This document shows, piece after piece, positions 1 to 7,518 of a DNA stretch of 12,283 nucleotides (position 1 is the first letter of the stretch; every line of letters begins with the position of its first letter). Source of the stretch: Spirochaetaceae bacterium (lineage in GTDB: Bacteria > Spirochaetota > Spirochaetia > UBA9216); assembly GCA_028527945.1 (NCBI GenBank), contig JAQQAK010000266.1, forward strand, positions 1-12,283. Direction: 5' to 3'. The position numbers and the translations under genes are program-made. The notes beneath the pieces were generated by a model. It worked only from the letters and a program-made list of their open reading frames with translations. It did no database searches and was not told the DNA's origin.

Positions 1-315
1 GAAACAAAATACTTTCAGGTACCCAAATTAATCCTTCAGCCATTAGTTGAAAACGCTGTTCTTCATGGTATAGAACCTCTTGAACGCCCAGGAACTCTTA
101 CTGTAAAGGCTATTGAAAGAAACACTACTAATGAGCAGGGACTTTTAATTGAGATTATGGATAATGGGCAAGGTTTTGATTCAGAAGAAATTGAAAAAAA
201 GAGCAATATTGGAATTGGTAACGTTACAGAAAGGCTTAGAATAAATTGGCCTCAGAGCAGCTTTACGATCGACAGCCACATTGGAGAAGGAACTAAGGTG
301 GTGATAGAAATATGA
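1..315 (+). CDS. Sensor histidine kinase, YesM type (C-terminal part, cut by window start)
   Basis: The last 104 codons of a kinase that enter the window already open and end with TGA at 313-315. What remains is the HATPase ATP-binding domain. The N-box reads PKLILQPLVENAVLHG (fragment residues 8-23), the wording typical of LytS/YesM-type kinases. The G1 box is DNGQGFD (54-60), the G2 region GIGNVTERLR (71-80) and the closing GEGTKV (95-100). In this family an N-terminal membrane sensor and a His-phosphorylation domain precede this part; both lie outside the window. The stop codon overlaps the start of the next gene (ATGA at 312-315), so the pair is translationally coupled and this kinase should phosphorylate that regulator. 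YesM/YesN pairs often control sugar ABC transporters or carbohydrate enzymes. The stimulus here is unknown. Confidence 0.9.
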   Translation, partial: ETKYFQVPKLILQPLVENAVLHGIEPLERPGTLTVKAIERNTTNEQGLLIEIMDNGQGFDSEEIEKKSNIGIGNVTERLRINWPQSSFTIDSHIGEGTKVVIEI

Positions 316-1076
316 AACTTTTAATTGCGGACGATGAATATTTAGTCAGATTTTCTGTTAGCGATATTCTAAAAGAATTGTCATTTTCTTTTGATATTAC
401 AGAAGCTGAAAGCGGAAAAGATATGATAAACAAAGTAAAAACTGCTCCTCCGGACATTGGCCTTATCGATATTCATATGCCTGGAATTAATGGTTTAAAA
501 GCTATAGAAGAACTTGAAAACTTTGCTCCAAACACTAAGTGGATTATACTTACTGGTTTTTCTGAGTTTGAATACAGCAGAAAAGCTCTACGGCTTGGTG
601 TTATTGATTATCTTTTAAAACCAGTAGATCCTAAAGAACTTGAAGAAAGTATAAACAGAGCGATAAATATTATTTCAGAAGAAAAAGGTGAAGATAAGAT
701 TTCTATCAAATTACAACAACAAAATAATACCGCAAAAGACATGACAGATTTATTGGTCAGGCAAGCAAAAACTATAGCTGAAGCTCATTTTAAAGAATCG
801 ATAGGTGTATCTCAGATTGCTGAAAAGGTTAATATTACCCCCAATTATTTAAGTTCTGTTTTTAAAAAATATGCGGGAGTATCTCTCACAACATATCTTA
901 CAAATCTAAGGCTTGAGGAATCTTTAAAATTGTTACAAAAACCCGGTATAACAATAAAAGAGGTTTCAGCTGAAATTGGTTATTCCAGCAGCAGACATTT
1001 TGCCCATCTATTCAAAGAAAAATATGGAATATCTCCATCAGAGTATCAAATAGGTGAAACCTGTAATTTTTCGTAA
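312..1076 (+). CDS. Response regulator with AraC-type DNA-binding domain, YesN type
   Basis: A 254-residue transcription regulator. Residues 1-120 form a receiver domain with the acidic pair D7/D8, the phospho-acceptor D53 (in LIDIHMPG), T81 and K103 (in LLKPVDP), all at the expected places. After a short linker rich in Q, N and K (about 125-145), residues 150-250 form two helix-turn-helix motifs of the AraC/XylS family. These include SQIAEKVNITPNYLSSVFKK (167-186) and the signature-like end IKEVSAEIGYSSSRHFAHLF (215-234). It is short for a YesN protein because receiver and DNA-binding domains are joined almost directly, without the extra middle region seen in many ~500-residue relatives. The start overlaps the kinase stop by 4 bases, so the start is firm. 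Its targets are not visible; the convergent operon at 1169-11050 is a neighbour, not a proven target. Confidence 0.92.
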   Translation: MKLLIADDEYLVRFSVSDILKELSFSFDITEAESGKDMINKVKTAPPDIGLIDIHMPGINGLKAIEELENFAPNTKWIILTGFSEFEYSRKALRLGVIDYLLKPVDPKELEESINRAINIISEEKGEDKISIKLQQQNNTAKDMTDLLVRQAKTIAEAHFKESIGVSQIAEKVNITPNYLSSVFKKYAGVSLTTYLTNLRLEESLKLLQKPGITIKEVSAEIGYSSSRHFAHLFKEKYGISPSEYQIGETCNFS

Positions 1077-1088
1077 AAACCTTAAAAT

Positions 1089-1112
1089 TCCCTGCTATAA
1101 ATACAACAGGGA
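1089..1112 (-). terminator. Probable terminator hairpin between convergent genes
   Basis: Arms TCCCTG (1089-1094) and CAGGGA (1107-1112) enclose 12 bases. Read on the - strand, the inner bases add wobble and A-U pairs, giving about a 10-bp stem with a 4-base loop, followed by ATTTTAAGGTTTTT. Read on the + strand the inner pairs are mismatched and no T-run follows closely. I therefore assign it to the end of the long - strand operon (57 bases after its last stop). It may also stop + strand readthrough from the response regulator. Confidence 0.5.
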
Positions 1113-1168
1113 GCTAAAACATATTTTCAAAACTATTGGTATAACAAAGCCTTAAACTTATCTTGGGT

Positions 1169-2443
1169 TTATATAGGTTTTGCGTTCGCAAGAAGATATT
1201 CTTCTGCTTCTTTACACCAAAGACCACCTGCATTTTGGGTAATTTCAGCAAGTTTTGCCAGGACCGGATCATTTTTGCCCTTATCTTCAAAATCAGTAAT
1301 AGCAGTCAAAGGCATAGAGATTCCTGTATAAATAAGTTTTTTTCCTCCCGGAATATGAGGAAGATTAAGAGTCGTTTCTACAACAGAATCAATTCCGCCA
1401 ACATGGGTAACCATAGTTGAGGGATTTATTTTTCCAGCTGCCATTATTTCCAGAGATTCTCTCATATCATCAGTATTGCCGCCTGATGTTCCAACTACAT
1501 GGGTAGAACTATAATGAATATTATAAAAATTCAATGCTGCTGAAAAAGACGTATCAGAAGGCCCAGCAAAGAAATTAAGACATCCGTCATCTCCTAAAAG
1601 AGCATCGCCTTGTTCTACAACAGGTTTTACCGGAGCAAAACATATGACATCATCATAACCGTTTCCATTGTTAAACTCTTTAATTTTGGAAACAGGATCT
1701 TTCAAATCTCTCGTATTTAAGTAATGTAATTTTATTCCATTCTTTTTAGCTTCTTCTTCAGTATAAATCAAAGCAGCTCTATCAAGCCTGTCCTGATCTA
1801 TGTCAGTAACAACAATAAGAGCTGGTTTTCTATCACAATGAATTATATAATCAATTGCTCCAAGCCCCATAGGCCCAACTCCAGCTAGAAGAGCCATAGC
1901 TCCACCTTCTTTAATTCCCATATGATGCACATAAGAACCCTGTTTAGTATGGTACATGGCGTGAAATGTTCCAACCACGCAGGAAACAGGTTCTGCAAGC
2001 GAACCATAAAAATACGAATCTCCATGATAATCAAGAAGACAATCGTTTTCCATTACTTCATTAGGAATTACAATATAAGTAGCTTCTCCACCAATTGTTG
2101 TATAACTATAGCCCGGAGCAGATAGTATACCAACAGGACCGTCCGCATAGTTTATTGCAGGCTGAATAGAAAACTTCTGCCCAGATTTAAACTTATTTTG
2201 CCATTTAGAACCAATTTCTATTAGTTCTCCACAAAACTCATGCCCGATAATTACAGGATTTTCCGCAATATCTTCAGGAACTCGTTTATGTCCATTTCCT
2301 TGAATAGCTGCCTTATAACTGGACATACAAATTGAATCAGAAACAATCTTGGCAAGTATCTGATCATCTTTTATTTCAGGAAGTTCAAATTCTTCAAGCC
2401 TTAAATCTTTTACTCCGTACATTCTAACAGCTTTCGTTTTCAT
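1169..2443 (-). CDS. Medium-chain (zinc-type) dehydrogenase resembling L-sorbose-1-phosphate reductase
   Basis: A 424-residue alcohol dehydrogenase-like protein of the MDR superfamily. The catalytic zinc ligands appear as C39 (in SICMSSYK), H68-E69 (in IGHEFCGE) and E151 (in LAEPVSCV). The nucleotide fold has GVGPMGLG at 188-195 with an acidic residue at D214 (VVTDID), which suggests preference for NAD(H). The four-cysteine structural zinc loop of classical alcohol dehydrogenases is absent. The N-terminal wording (KTKAVRMYG, LRLEEFELPEI) and the length resemble the SorE/L-sorbose-1-phosphate reductase subfamily, which interconverts a ketose phosphate and a polyol phosphate. That substrate is family knowledge, not shown here. 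It is the last gene of the operon, 85 bases behind the SDR gene. The start has AGGAG about 6 bases upstream. No truncation is seen. The class is sure; the substrate is not. Confidence 0.85.
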   Translation of the reverse strand: MKTKAVRMYGVKDLRLEEFELPEIKDDQILAKIVSDSICMSSYKAAIQGNGHKRVPEDIAENPVIIGHEFCGELIEIGSKWQNKFKSGQKFSIQPAINYADGPVGILSAPGYSYTTIGGEATYIVIPNEVMENDCLLDYHGDSYFYGSLAEPVSCVVGTFHAMYHTKQGSYVHHMGIKEGGAMALLAGVGPMGLGAIDYIIHCDRKPALIVVTDIDQDRLDRAALIYTEEEAKKNGIKLHYLNTRDLKDPVSKIKEFNNGNGYDDVICFAPVKPVVEQGDALLGDDGCLNFFAGPSDTSFSAALNFYNIHYSSTHVVGTSGGNTDDMRESLEIMAAGKINPSTMVTHVGGIDSVVETTLNLPHIPGGKKLIYTGISMPLTAITDFEDKGKNDPVLAKLAEITQNAGGLWCKEAEEYLLANAKPI

Positions 2444-2468
2444 AATTAACTCCTATTAGTTAAGCCTC

Positions 2469-2493
2469 TTTCAAAACTTTTAAGGTTTTGAAA
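2469..2493 (-). other. Perfect 9-bp intercistronic hairpin
   Basis: TTTCAAAAC (2469-2477) and GTTTTGAAA (2485-2493) are perfect inverted arms around 7 bases, in the 85-base gap between the SDR and MDR genes. In the - strand RNA it sits just after the SDR stop and about 25 bases before the MDR start. No T-run follows, so it is more likely an mRNA-stabilising or processing element, or a weak attenuator, than a full terminator. Confidence 0.45.
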
Positions 2494-2528
2494 TTACCTC
2501 AGTAATAATCTCTTAAACAGGAAAATGC

Positions 2529-3638
2529 CTAATTAAGCATTACCTGTCCTCCTGTTACCGGTAAAGCCTGCCCTGTTTCGTATTTTTGCTCAACTAAATA
2601 AAACAAAGCTTTTATAACATCACCGCCTTCGCACCCTCGCCCCATAGGAACCTTTGATTCATAGAATTTTTTGACATCAGCAACCGTCTTTGCTCCAGGG
2701 ACCTTACCCGTATTTAAATACTGAACAAATAACCCTCTATCAGGATCTGACCATAGAGGTCCATCAAAAAAGTTACCGGGACATATTGAGTTAACCTTTA
2801 TATTATCTGTAACAAGCTCAAGTGCAAAACTCTGAGTAAGCCCTATTCCACCAAATTTACCACCGGCATAAGCGCCATTTTTATTAGAACCAACAAGTCC
2901 GGACTTTGAGTTTATCTGTATAATGTCTGTAAAATATTTACCGCCAGATGCGCTATTTTGTAATGCCATAACCGGAGACGCGAATTTAGCACATAAAAAG
3001 TATCCAATATAATTTACATCTGTAACAAAATGAAAATCTTTTAAGCTTAATTCTTTAACACTTCCGGCCTTTAAAACACCTGCATTATTTACAAAGATAT
3101 CTATTCCGCCTACAGTTGAAACTATTTCATCTATCATTTTCTTTACAGATTCTTCATCTGAGACATTAACAGCACAGGCAAATGCCCGCTCCTCTTTTGC
3201 TTCAGCATTTAGAGTGTCTGCAAGTTTTTTTGCGCCTTCAAAGTTCATGTCTACAATGGCAACAATCGCGCCTTCTTTAAACAATCCTCGAACAAGCTGC
3301 TCACCAAATCCTTGTGCTCCGCCTGTCACAACAGCAATTTTACCTGAAACTTTAAGAGCCTTTTCTTCTTTTACTAAATTCTTTCCTACATTATCTAATC
3401 TTGTTCCCAATAAAAATGTTCCAATATCTTTTATGTGTATCGAAGCAGGAATCTTATCTGAGGCAGCATTTTTTAAAATCTCAGAAATATTAGTCTCATC
3501 TGCGCTTTTAGGAATCTCGATATTTACAGAATTGTTTACATTTTCTTTGCTGTACTGAACAATAGGTCCTTTACAGCCGTCAAAATAAACTCCTCTTATG
3601 ATAGGAGCTATAGTTGTATAGTCCAAATTATCCTCCAT
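2529..3638 (-). CDS. Short-chain dehydrogenase, sorbitol-6-phosphate 2-dehydrogenase type, with N-terminal extension
   Basis: A 369-residue NAD(P)-dependent oxidoreductase. Residues 98-369 are a full classical SDR domain: TGGAQGFG cofactor loop (105-112), D130 at the end of strand 2 (suggests NAD), NNAG (184-187), S244, and the Y257-x3-K261 catalytic pair (AYAGGK), then PG (287-288). The family member it most resembles converts sorbitol-6-phosphate and fructose-6-phosphate; the real substrate is unknown. Residues 1-97 are extra compared with ordinary SDRs of about 260 residues. They end in IHIKDIGTFLLGTRLDNVGK, which recalls the linker between aldolase and SDR halves in bifunctional rhamnulose-1-phosphate aldolase/SDR proteins (a guess). 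The ATG at 3638 has no ribosome site, but GGAGG inside it lies 5 bases before a TTG at 3626, which may be the true start. It sits 21 bases after the PHP gene. Confidence 0.85.
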   Translation of the reverse strand: MEDNLDYTTIAPIIRGVYFDGCKGPIVQYSKENVNNSVNIEIPKSADETNISEILKNAASDKIPASIHIKDIGTFLLGTRLDNVGKNLVKEEKALKVSGKIAVVTGGAQGFGEQLVRGLFKEGAIVAIVDMNFEGAKKLADTLNAEAKEERAFACAVNVSDEESVKKMIDEIVSTVGGIDIFVNNAGVLKAGSVKELSLKDFHFVTDVNYIGYFLCAKFASPVMALQNSASGGKYFTDIIQINSKSGLVGSNKNGAYAGGKFGGIGLTQSFALELVTDNIKVNSICPGNFFDGPLWSDPDRGLFVQYLNTGKVPGAKTVADVKKFYESKVPMGRGCEGGDVIKALFYLVEQKYETGQALPVTGGQVMLN

Positions 3639-3659
3639 AATTTACAATATTTTCAAACT

Positions 3660-4994
3660 TTAAGAATTTTCACCTATTTTTATCTTTTCAGGATTGAACG
3701 GATCCATCTTTCTGCCTGATTCAGCATATCTTTTTATTCTTTGTTCAAGAGACTCCTTTGCCCATGGATTATCTTCACTAAAAAGTGAGTACTTCAAATC
3801 TTTTGACGCCAATCTTTCATGAGCTATTAAAGCCCAGGTAGCATCAATCAGTTGTGAGAAATCTGGATCCATAACCTCTCGGCAATTAAAACTCTGACGT
3901 GATGAGTTAATATCAACTCCGCTTATCTCCATCAAACCATTTTTTTGACATAATTTTGTCAGTCTCGACAATTGCTTTTTTGTATTTCGGGGAGGCATAT
4001 ATGTTACAGCATAAAAACCAATATTCTTAATCTCTGAAATTAATTCATCAAGATAGTCATCTTCAAATTTCTCGGCCTTCTTATCCCCGGTCGGAGACTC
4101 ACTTACATCGCCAAGGTACGCATAAGCTGGAATTGCACCAATGCTTCTCGCAAAATAAACAACCTTCTTAACTGAAACACATTCCTTTTCATTGGGTTGA
4201 ATAAAAAAGCTCGGTAAAAAAGCACTTTTCAAAACCCCAAGCAAGTCATAGAGATAATGAGGGTTTTCTGTATCAGACAAAAATCCTATGACTTTTTCCG
4301 GAAGTTTTAAATCAAGTTTATTTTCAAGAAAATCAATAACACACTCTCCCTTTCCGGCTGTATCTACAATTAGTTTTGCAAAGGCGTAAAGAATATGACG
4401 TTCTGTAATACTTCCTCCGTCTTTTGATTTACTTAGAGGAACAATATCATTATCAAAATCAAGTTCCGGCAAGCCTTTTTCAGATATAATCTTGTTTAGA
4501 GCATCTGTCTGAAGCCTGTTTCTTTTATTTCGTTCTTCATGTATAGGTTTAAGGAAATCTTCCGCGGCATCAAGCTGGCTTGAAGGTATTCCGTGAACAG
4601 CCATATAAGCTATATTTGAAGAATCCGGATTATTAATCTTTCTTCCTTCAACAAGCGTCCCGCTCATATTCACACGAACTTCAAAACCTGTTGTTGTTGC
4701 TATTCCAATTGATTTCCCAGCAGAAAACATTTCCCTTGCGCCAGATACAGAATCATGATCCATAATTCCAACCGCGCAAAGACCTGCCTCCCAAGCCTTA
4801 AATGCGGCCAAAGACGGAGAATAAGGTGAGAAGGAATAAATAGTATGGACATGATTATTCACCTCACCACCTGAGTCTATATTTTTTAGCTCGCCTGAAC
4901 GGATGAGTTTTCCAACCTCATCCGCGGCTTTAAGACGTTTTTCTATCTCAGGTATATTAAGATCTGAATAGAATTCTTTAGCTTCTCTTGCCAA
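3660..4994 (-). CDS. PHP-domain protein (putative metal-dependent phosphoesterase)
   Basis: A 444-residue protein of the polymerase-and-histidinol-phosphatase superfamily. Visible metal-site motifs in the N-terminal half are HVH (H48, H50), DHD (79-81), E105 in GFEVRV, and H134. A basic helix (EERNKRNR, about 153-160) and TERHILYAF (around H200) recall the TrpH/YciV group. In the C-terminal half the usual AHPG-like motif reads AYLGD (292-296) and the final D-x-H reads DIN (D361-N363), so two customary His ligands seem replaced. I choose the TTG start at 4994: AGGAG lies 7 bases upstream inside the last E1 codons and the start is 2 bases after the E1 stop. An upstream in-frame TTG at 5036 would overlap E1 and has no comparable site. 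Phosphatase activity on a pathway intermediate is an inference; a non-catalytic or different hydrolase role is possible. Confidence 0.75.
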   Translation of the reverse strand: MAREAKEFYSDLNIPEIEKRLKAADEVGKLIRSGELKNIDSGGEVNNHVHTIYSFSPYSPSLAAFKAWEAGLCAVGIMDHDSVSGAREMFSAGKSIGIATTTGFEVRVNMSGTLVEGRKINNPDSSNIAYMAVHGIPSSQLDAAEDFLKPIHEERNKRNRLQTDALNKIISEKGLPELDFDNDIVPLSKSKDGGSITERHILYAFAKLIVDTAGKGECVIDFLENKLDLKLPEKVIGFLSDTENPHYLYDLLGVLKSAFLPSFFIQPNEKECVSVKKVVYFARSIGAIPAYAYLGDVSESPTGDKKAEKFEDDYLDELISEIKNIGFYAVTYMPPRNTKKQLSRLTKLCQKNGLMEISGVDINSSRQSFNCREVMDPDFSQLIDATWALIAHERLASKDLKYSLFSEDNPWAKESLEQRIKRYAESGRKMDPFNPEKIKIGENS

Positions 4995-4996
4995 AT

Positions 4997-7453
4997 TTAA
5001 ACTCCTTCTCTGTTTCCTCTTATAATTTCTCCGCAAGTTGCAACAGTTGTAGGAGTATGTTCATTAAGAGGCATTATTCTCTCGTGAAAAGTATCAATAA
5101 TCCATTCCTTTTGAGGAAAGAATATACTTTCCATTTCAGCCGCAGGGCTTATCCAGTTTCGGCTACCAACAACTGCAGGCGGCGCATCAAGATAGTCAAA
5201 CGCAAGAGTAGTAAGATTACTTGCGACATTATGTAAGAAACTTCCTCTTTCACATGCATCACTTACAAGAAGAACTCTACCTGTCTTTTTAATTGATTCA
5301 ACAAGAGGTTCATAGTTTAGAGGATTTATAAAACGCAAATCCCACACTTCTACTGAAATTCCATGCTTCTCTTCAAATTCAGACGCGGCATCCATTGCTT
5401 TATACAGCGCAGGTCCACTTGAACAAATCGTAAGATCAGAACCAGACTTTCTCATTACAGGCTCGCCTAGAGGGATTTCATAATATCCTTCGGGAACACC
5501 TTCTTTGACAAACTCTTCACCAATTCCATAAAGTTTCTGACTTTCAAAGAAAATAACCGGATCTGTTCCACTTAGAGCAAGATTCAGCATTCCTTTTGCG
5601 TCATAAGGAGTTGCTGGATACATTGCTTTTAATCCTGGAATATGAGCTACAAGACTTGTCCAATCCTGTGAATGCTGTGCCCCATATTTGTTTCCAACAG
5701 AAACTCTAACAGTTAAAGGCATTTTCAAAATACCTGCACTCATTGACTGCCATTTTGAAGCCTGATTAAAGATTTCATCTCCGGCTCTTCCCATAAAATC
5801 GCAATACATAAGCTCTACAACAGCACGTCCCCCGGAAAGCGCGTAGCCTACACCTGATCCAACAATAGCGCCTTCTGAAATTGGAGAGTTAAAAAGCCTA
5901 TGATATGGCAAAGCCTCCGTGAGCCCTCTGTATACGGCAAACGCTCCTCCCCAGTCACGGTTCTCTTCACCCCAGGCGGCCATTGTAGGGTCTTTTGAAA
6001 ATCTGTATAACATAGATTCAAACAAAGCATCTCGGTAAGCAAAAGTTTTTGCAGCAGAAAGCTTTTTTCCATTCTCATCAAAGGCATAACGGCTCTTTCT
6101 ACTGAATGACTTTATTCTGGGATTCTCTTCATAAGAAATCAGCATCTCTGGTTCACGTTCATCAAAGCTTTCAACTTTTTCATTTGAGAACATTACAGAT
6201 TCAATAAAATCACCGCCGATTCTTGGACTTACATCCATATCTATAGCAAGTTTTACTGTATTTACAATTTTCTCCTTAACTTCTGCGGCTACCTGATCAA
6301 GATAATTTTGATCAACGGCCTTATTACTAAGAAGATATTCTCCAAAACCTGCTACGCAATCATTCTTTTCCCATAGATCTATTTCTTCTTTTGTTCTATA
6401 ACTTGACGCGTCAGACGGACTATGACCTGAAATACGGTATGTTATTGTATCAAGAAGTACAGGGCCCTTACCTTCAAGAAGAATCTTTTTCTTTCTTTCA
6501 ATAGCATCAGCAACCGCCAGAGGATTATAACCATCAACTCGTTCTGAATGCATATTTTCAGGATTAACGCCAGCGCCGACTCTTGCAAGAACGTTATACC
6601 CCATTGTTTCTCCACAGGTTTGACCGCCCATACCATAAAAGTTATTAAAAAAGTTAATAAGAATAGGAGGCGCTCCGCCAAGATCTTTATCCCATAGACT
6701 CCTGTATTGATCCATAGCAGCCATCATAAGACCTTCCCAAACAGGACCACATCCCATTGAAGCATCACCAATATTTCCGATTACAATACCCGGCTTTCTA
6801 TTAATTCTCTTATAAAGAGCAGCTCCAACACTTATATCACCAGAACCACCAACAATAGCATTATTTGGCATAGACCCAAATGGTATAAAAAAGGTATGCA
6901 TTGAACCACCGAGTCCTTTATTAAATCCTGTAGCCCTTGCAAAGATTTCTGCAAGAGTTCCGTAAAGCACAAATTTCTCAGTAAGCTCTTTGACATTACC
7001 GGAATGCCCCTTTTCAACTACTCTAAGAGCAGCTCCGCCCATAAAATCTTCCATTATATTAGTCAATTCTGCTTCTGGAAGTTTATGAACAGCAGATAAA
7101 CATTTTGCAAGTATTTCACCATGACTTCTGTGGGAGCCAAAAATATGATCATCTACATCGAGGTTATAACACTGACCAACAGAAGCTGATTCCTGTCCGA
7201 TTGAGAGATGGGCAGGTCCTTTATGATTATATTCAATACCTTCATAGCTTCCCATTTTTTTTATTTCGTCAAGCATAGTTTCAAACTCACGAATAAAACA
7301 CATATCACGGTAAATATTTTTTAAACCATCAATACCATATTTTTTCTTTTCTTTCGCAAAATCACTTTTATAAGCATTAATCTTGATATCGTTAAATTTT
7401 AATGTCGAAGGTTTTCTTACAGCCTCCGGATCTACTAACATTGATTTAGGCAT
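4997..7453 (-). CDS. Fused E1 alpha-beta, TPP-dependent 2-oxoacid/acetoin dehydrogenase-like
   Basis: An 818-residue single chain carrying both halves of an E1 component, which oxidatively decarboxylates a 2-oxoacid, or cleaves acetoin, and passes the acyl group to lipoyl-E2. Alpha half (about 40-410): HLSIGQE (82-88), HRSHGE (108-113), the TPP/Mg site starting GDAS (229-232, in place of the usual GDG) and ending NNFYGMG (270-276), and the loop HSPSDASSYRT (344-354). The spacing from GD to NN is about 41 residues, roughly 11 more than usual. Beta half (about 465-818): E527 in ISEGAIVG, H594 in AQHSQDW, and PATPYDAKG (613-621). Alpha and beta are usually separate genes in heterotetrameric E1s. 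The start has GAGGAG 7 bases upstream. The gene lies 65 bases behind E3 and directly abuts the PHP gene. The class is sure, the substrate open; acetoin-like or keto-sugar cleavage is my inference from neighbours. Confidence 0.9.
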   Translation of the reverse strand: MPKSMLVDPEAVRKPSTLKFNDIKINAYKSDFAKEKKKYGIDGLKNIYRDMCFIREFETMLDEIKKMGSYEGIEYNHKGPAHLSIGQESASVGQCYNLDVDDHIFGSHRSHGEILAKCLSAVHKLPEAELTNIMEDFMGGAALRVVEKGHSGNVKELTEKFVLYGTLAEIFARATGFNKGLGGSMHTFFIPFGSMPNNAIVGGSGDISVGAALYKRINRKPGIVIGNIGDASMGCGPVWEGLMMAAMDQYRSLWDKDLGGAPPILINFFNNFYGMGGQTCGETMGYNVLARVGAGVNPENMHSERVDGYNPLAVADAIERKKKILLEGKGPVLLDTITYRISGHSPSDASSYRTKEEIDLWEKNDCVAGFGEYLLSNKAVDQNYLDQVAAEVKEKIVNTVKLAIDMDVSPRIGGDFIESVMFSNEKVESFDEREPEMLISYEENPRIKSFSRKSRYAFDENGKKLSAAKTFAYRDALFESMLYRFSKDPTMAAWGEENRDWGGAFAVYRGLTEALPYHRLFNSPISEGAIVGSGVGYALSGGRAVVELMYCDFMGRAGDEIFNQASKWQSMSAGILKMPLTVRVSVGNKYGAQHSQDWTSLVAHIPGLKAMYPATPYDAKGMLNLALSGTDPVIFFESQKLYGIGEEFVKEGVPEGYYEIPLGEPVMRKSGSDLTICSSGPALYKAMDAASEFEEKHGISVEVWDLRFINPLNYEPLVESIKKTGRVLLVSDACERGSFLHNVASNLTTLAFDYLDAPPAVVGSRNWISPAAEMESIFFPQKEWIIDTFHERIMPLNEHTPTTVATCGEIIRGNREGV

Positions 7454-7488
7454 TTATATACTCCTCTTATTAAAAAACAAATTTAAAC

Positions 7489-7504
7489 TGCGGACTTAAC
7501 CGCA
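7489..7504 (-). other. Small hairpin between E3 and E1 genes
   Basis: TGCGG (7489-7493) and CCGCA (7500-7504) pair around 6 bases, in the 65-base gap between E3 stop and E1 start. On the - strand it is followed after about 10 bases by TTGTTTTTT. The stem is short and the T-run distant, so a weak attenuator or a stability element is as far as I would go. Confidence 0.3.
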
Positions 7505-7518
7505 AACCAACCTTTATC

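Noticed and set aside
3214..3558. 114-codon + strand ORF
   Set aside because: It is antisense to the SDR gene, whose motifs are fully intact.
4997..5036. Extended PHP start overlapping the E1 gene by 40 bases
   Set aside because: It starts with TTG without a good ribosome site, whereas the TTG at 4994 has AGGAG at ideal spacing.
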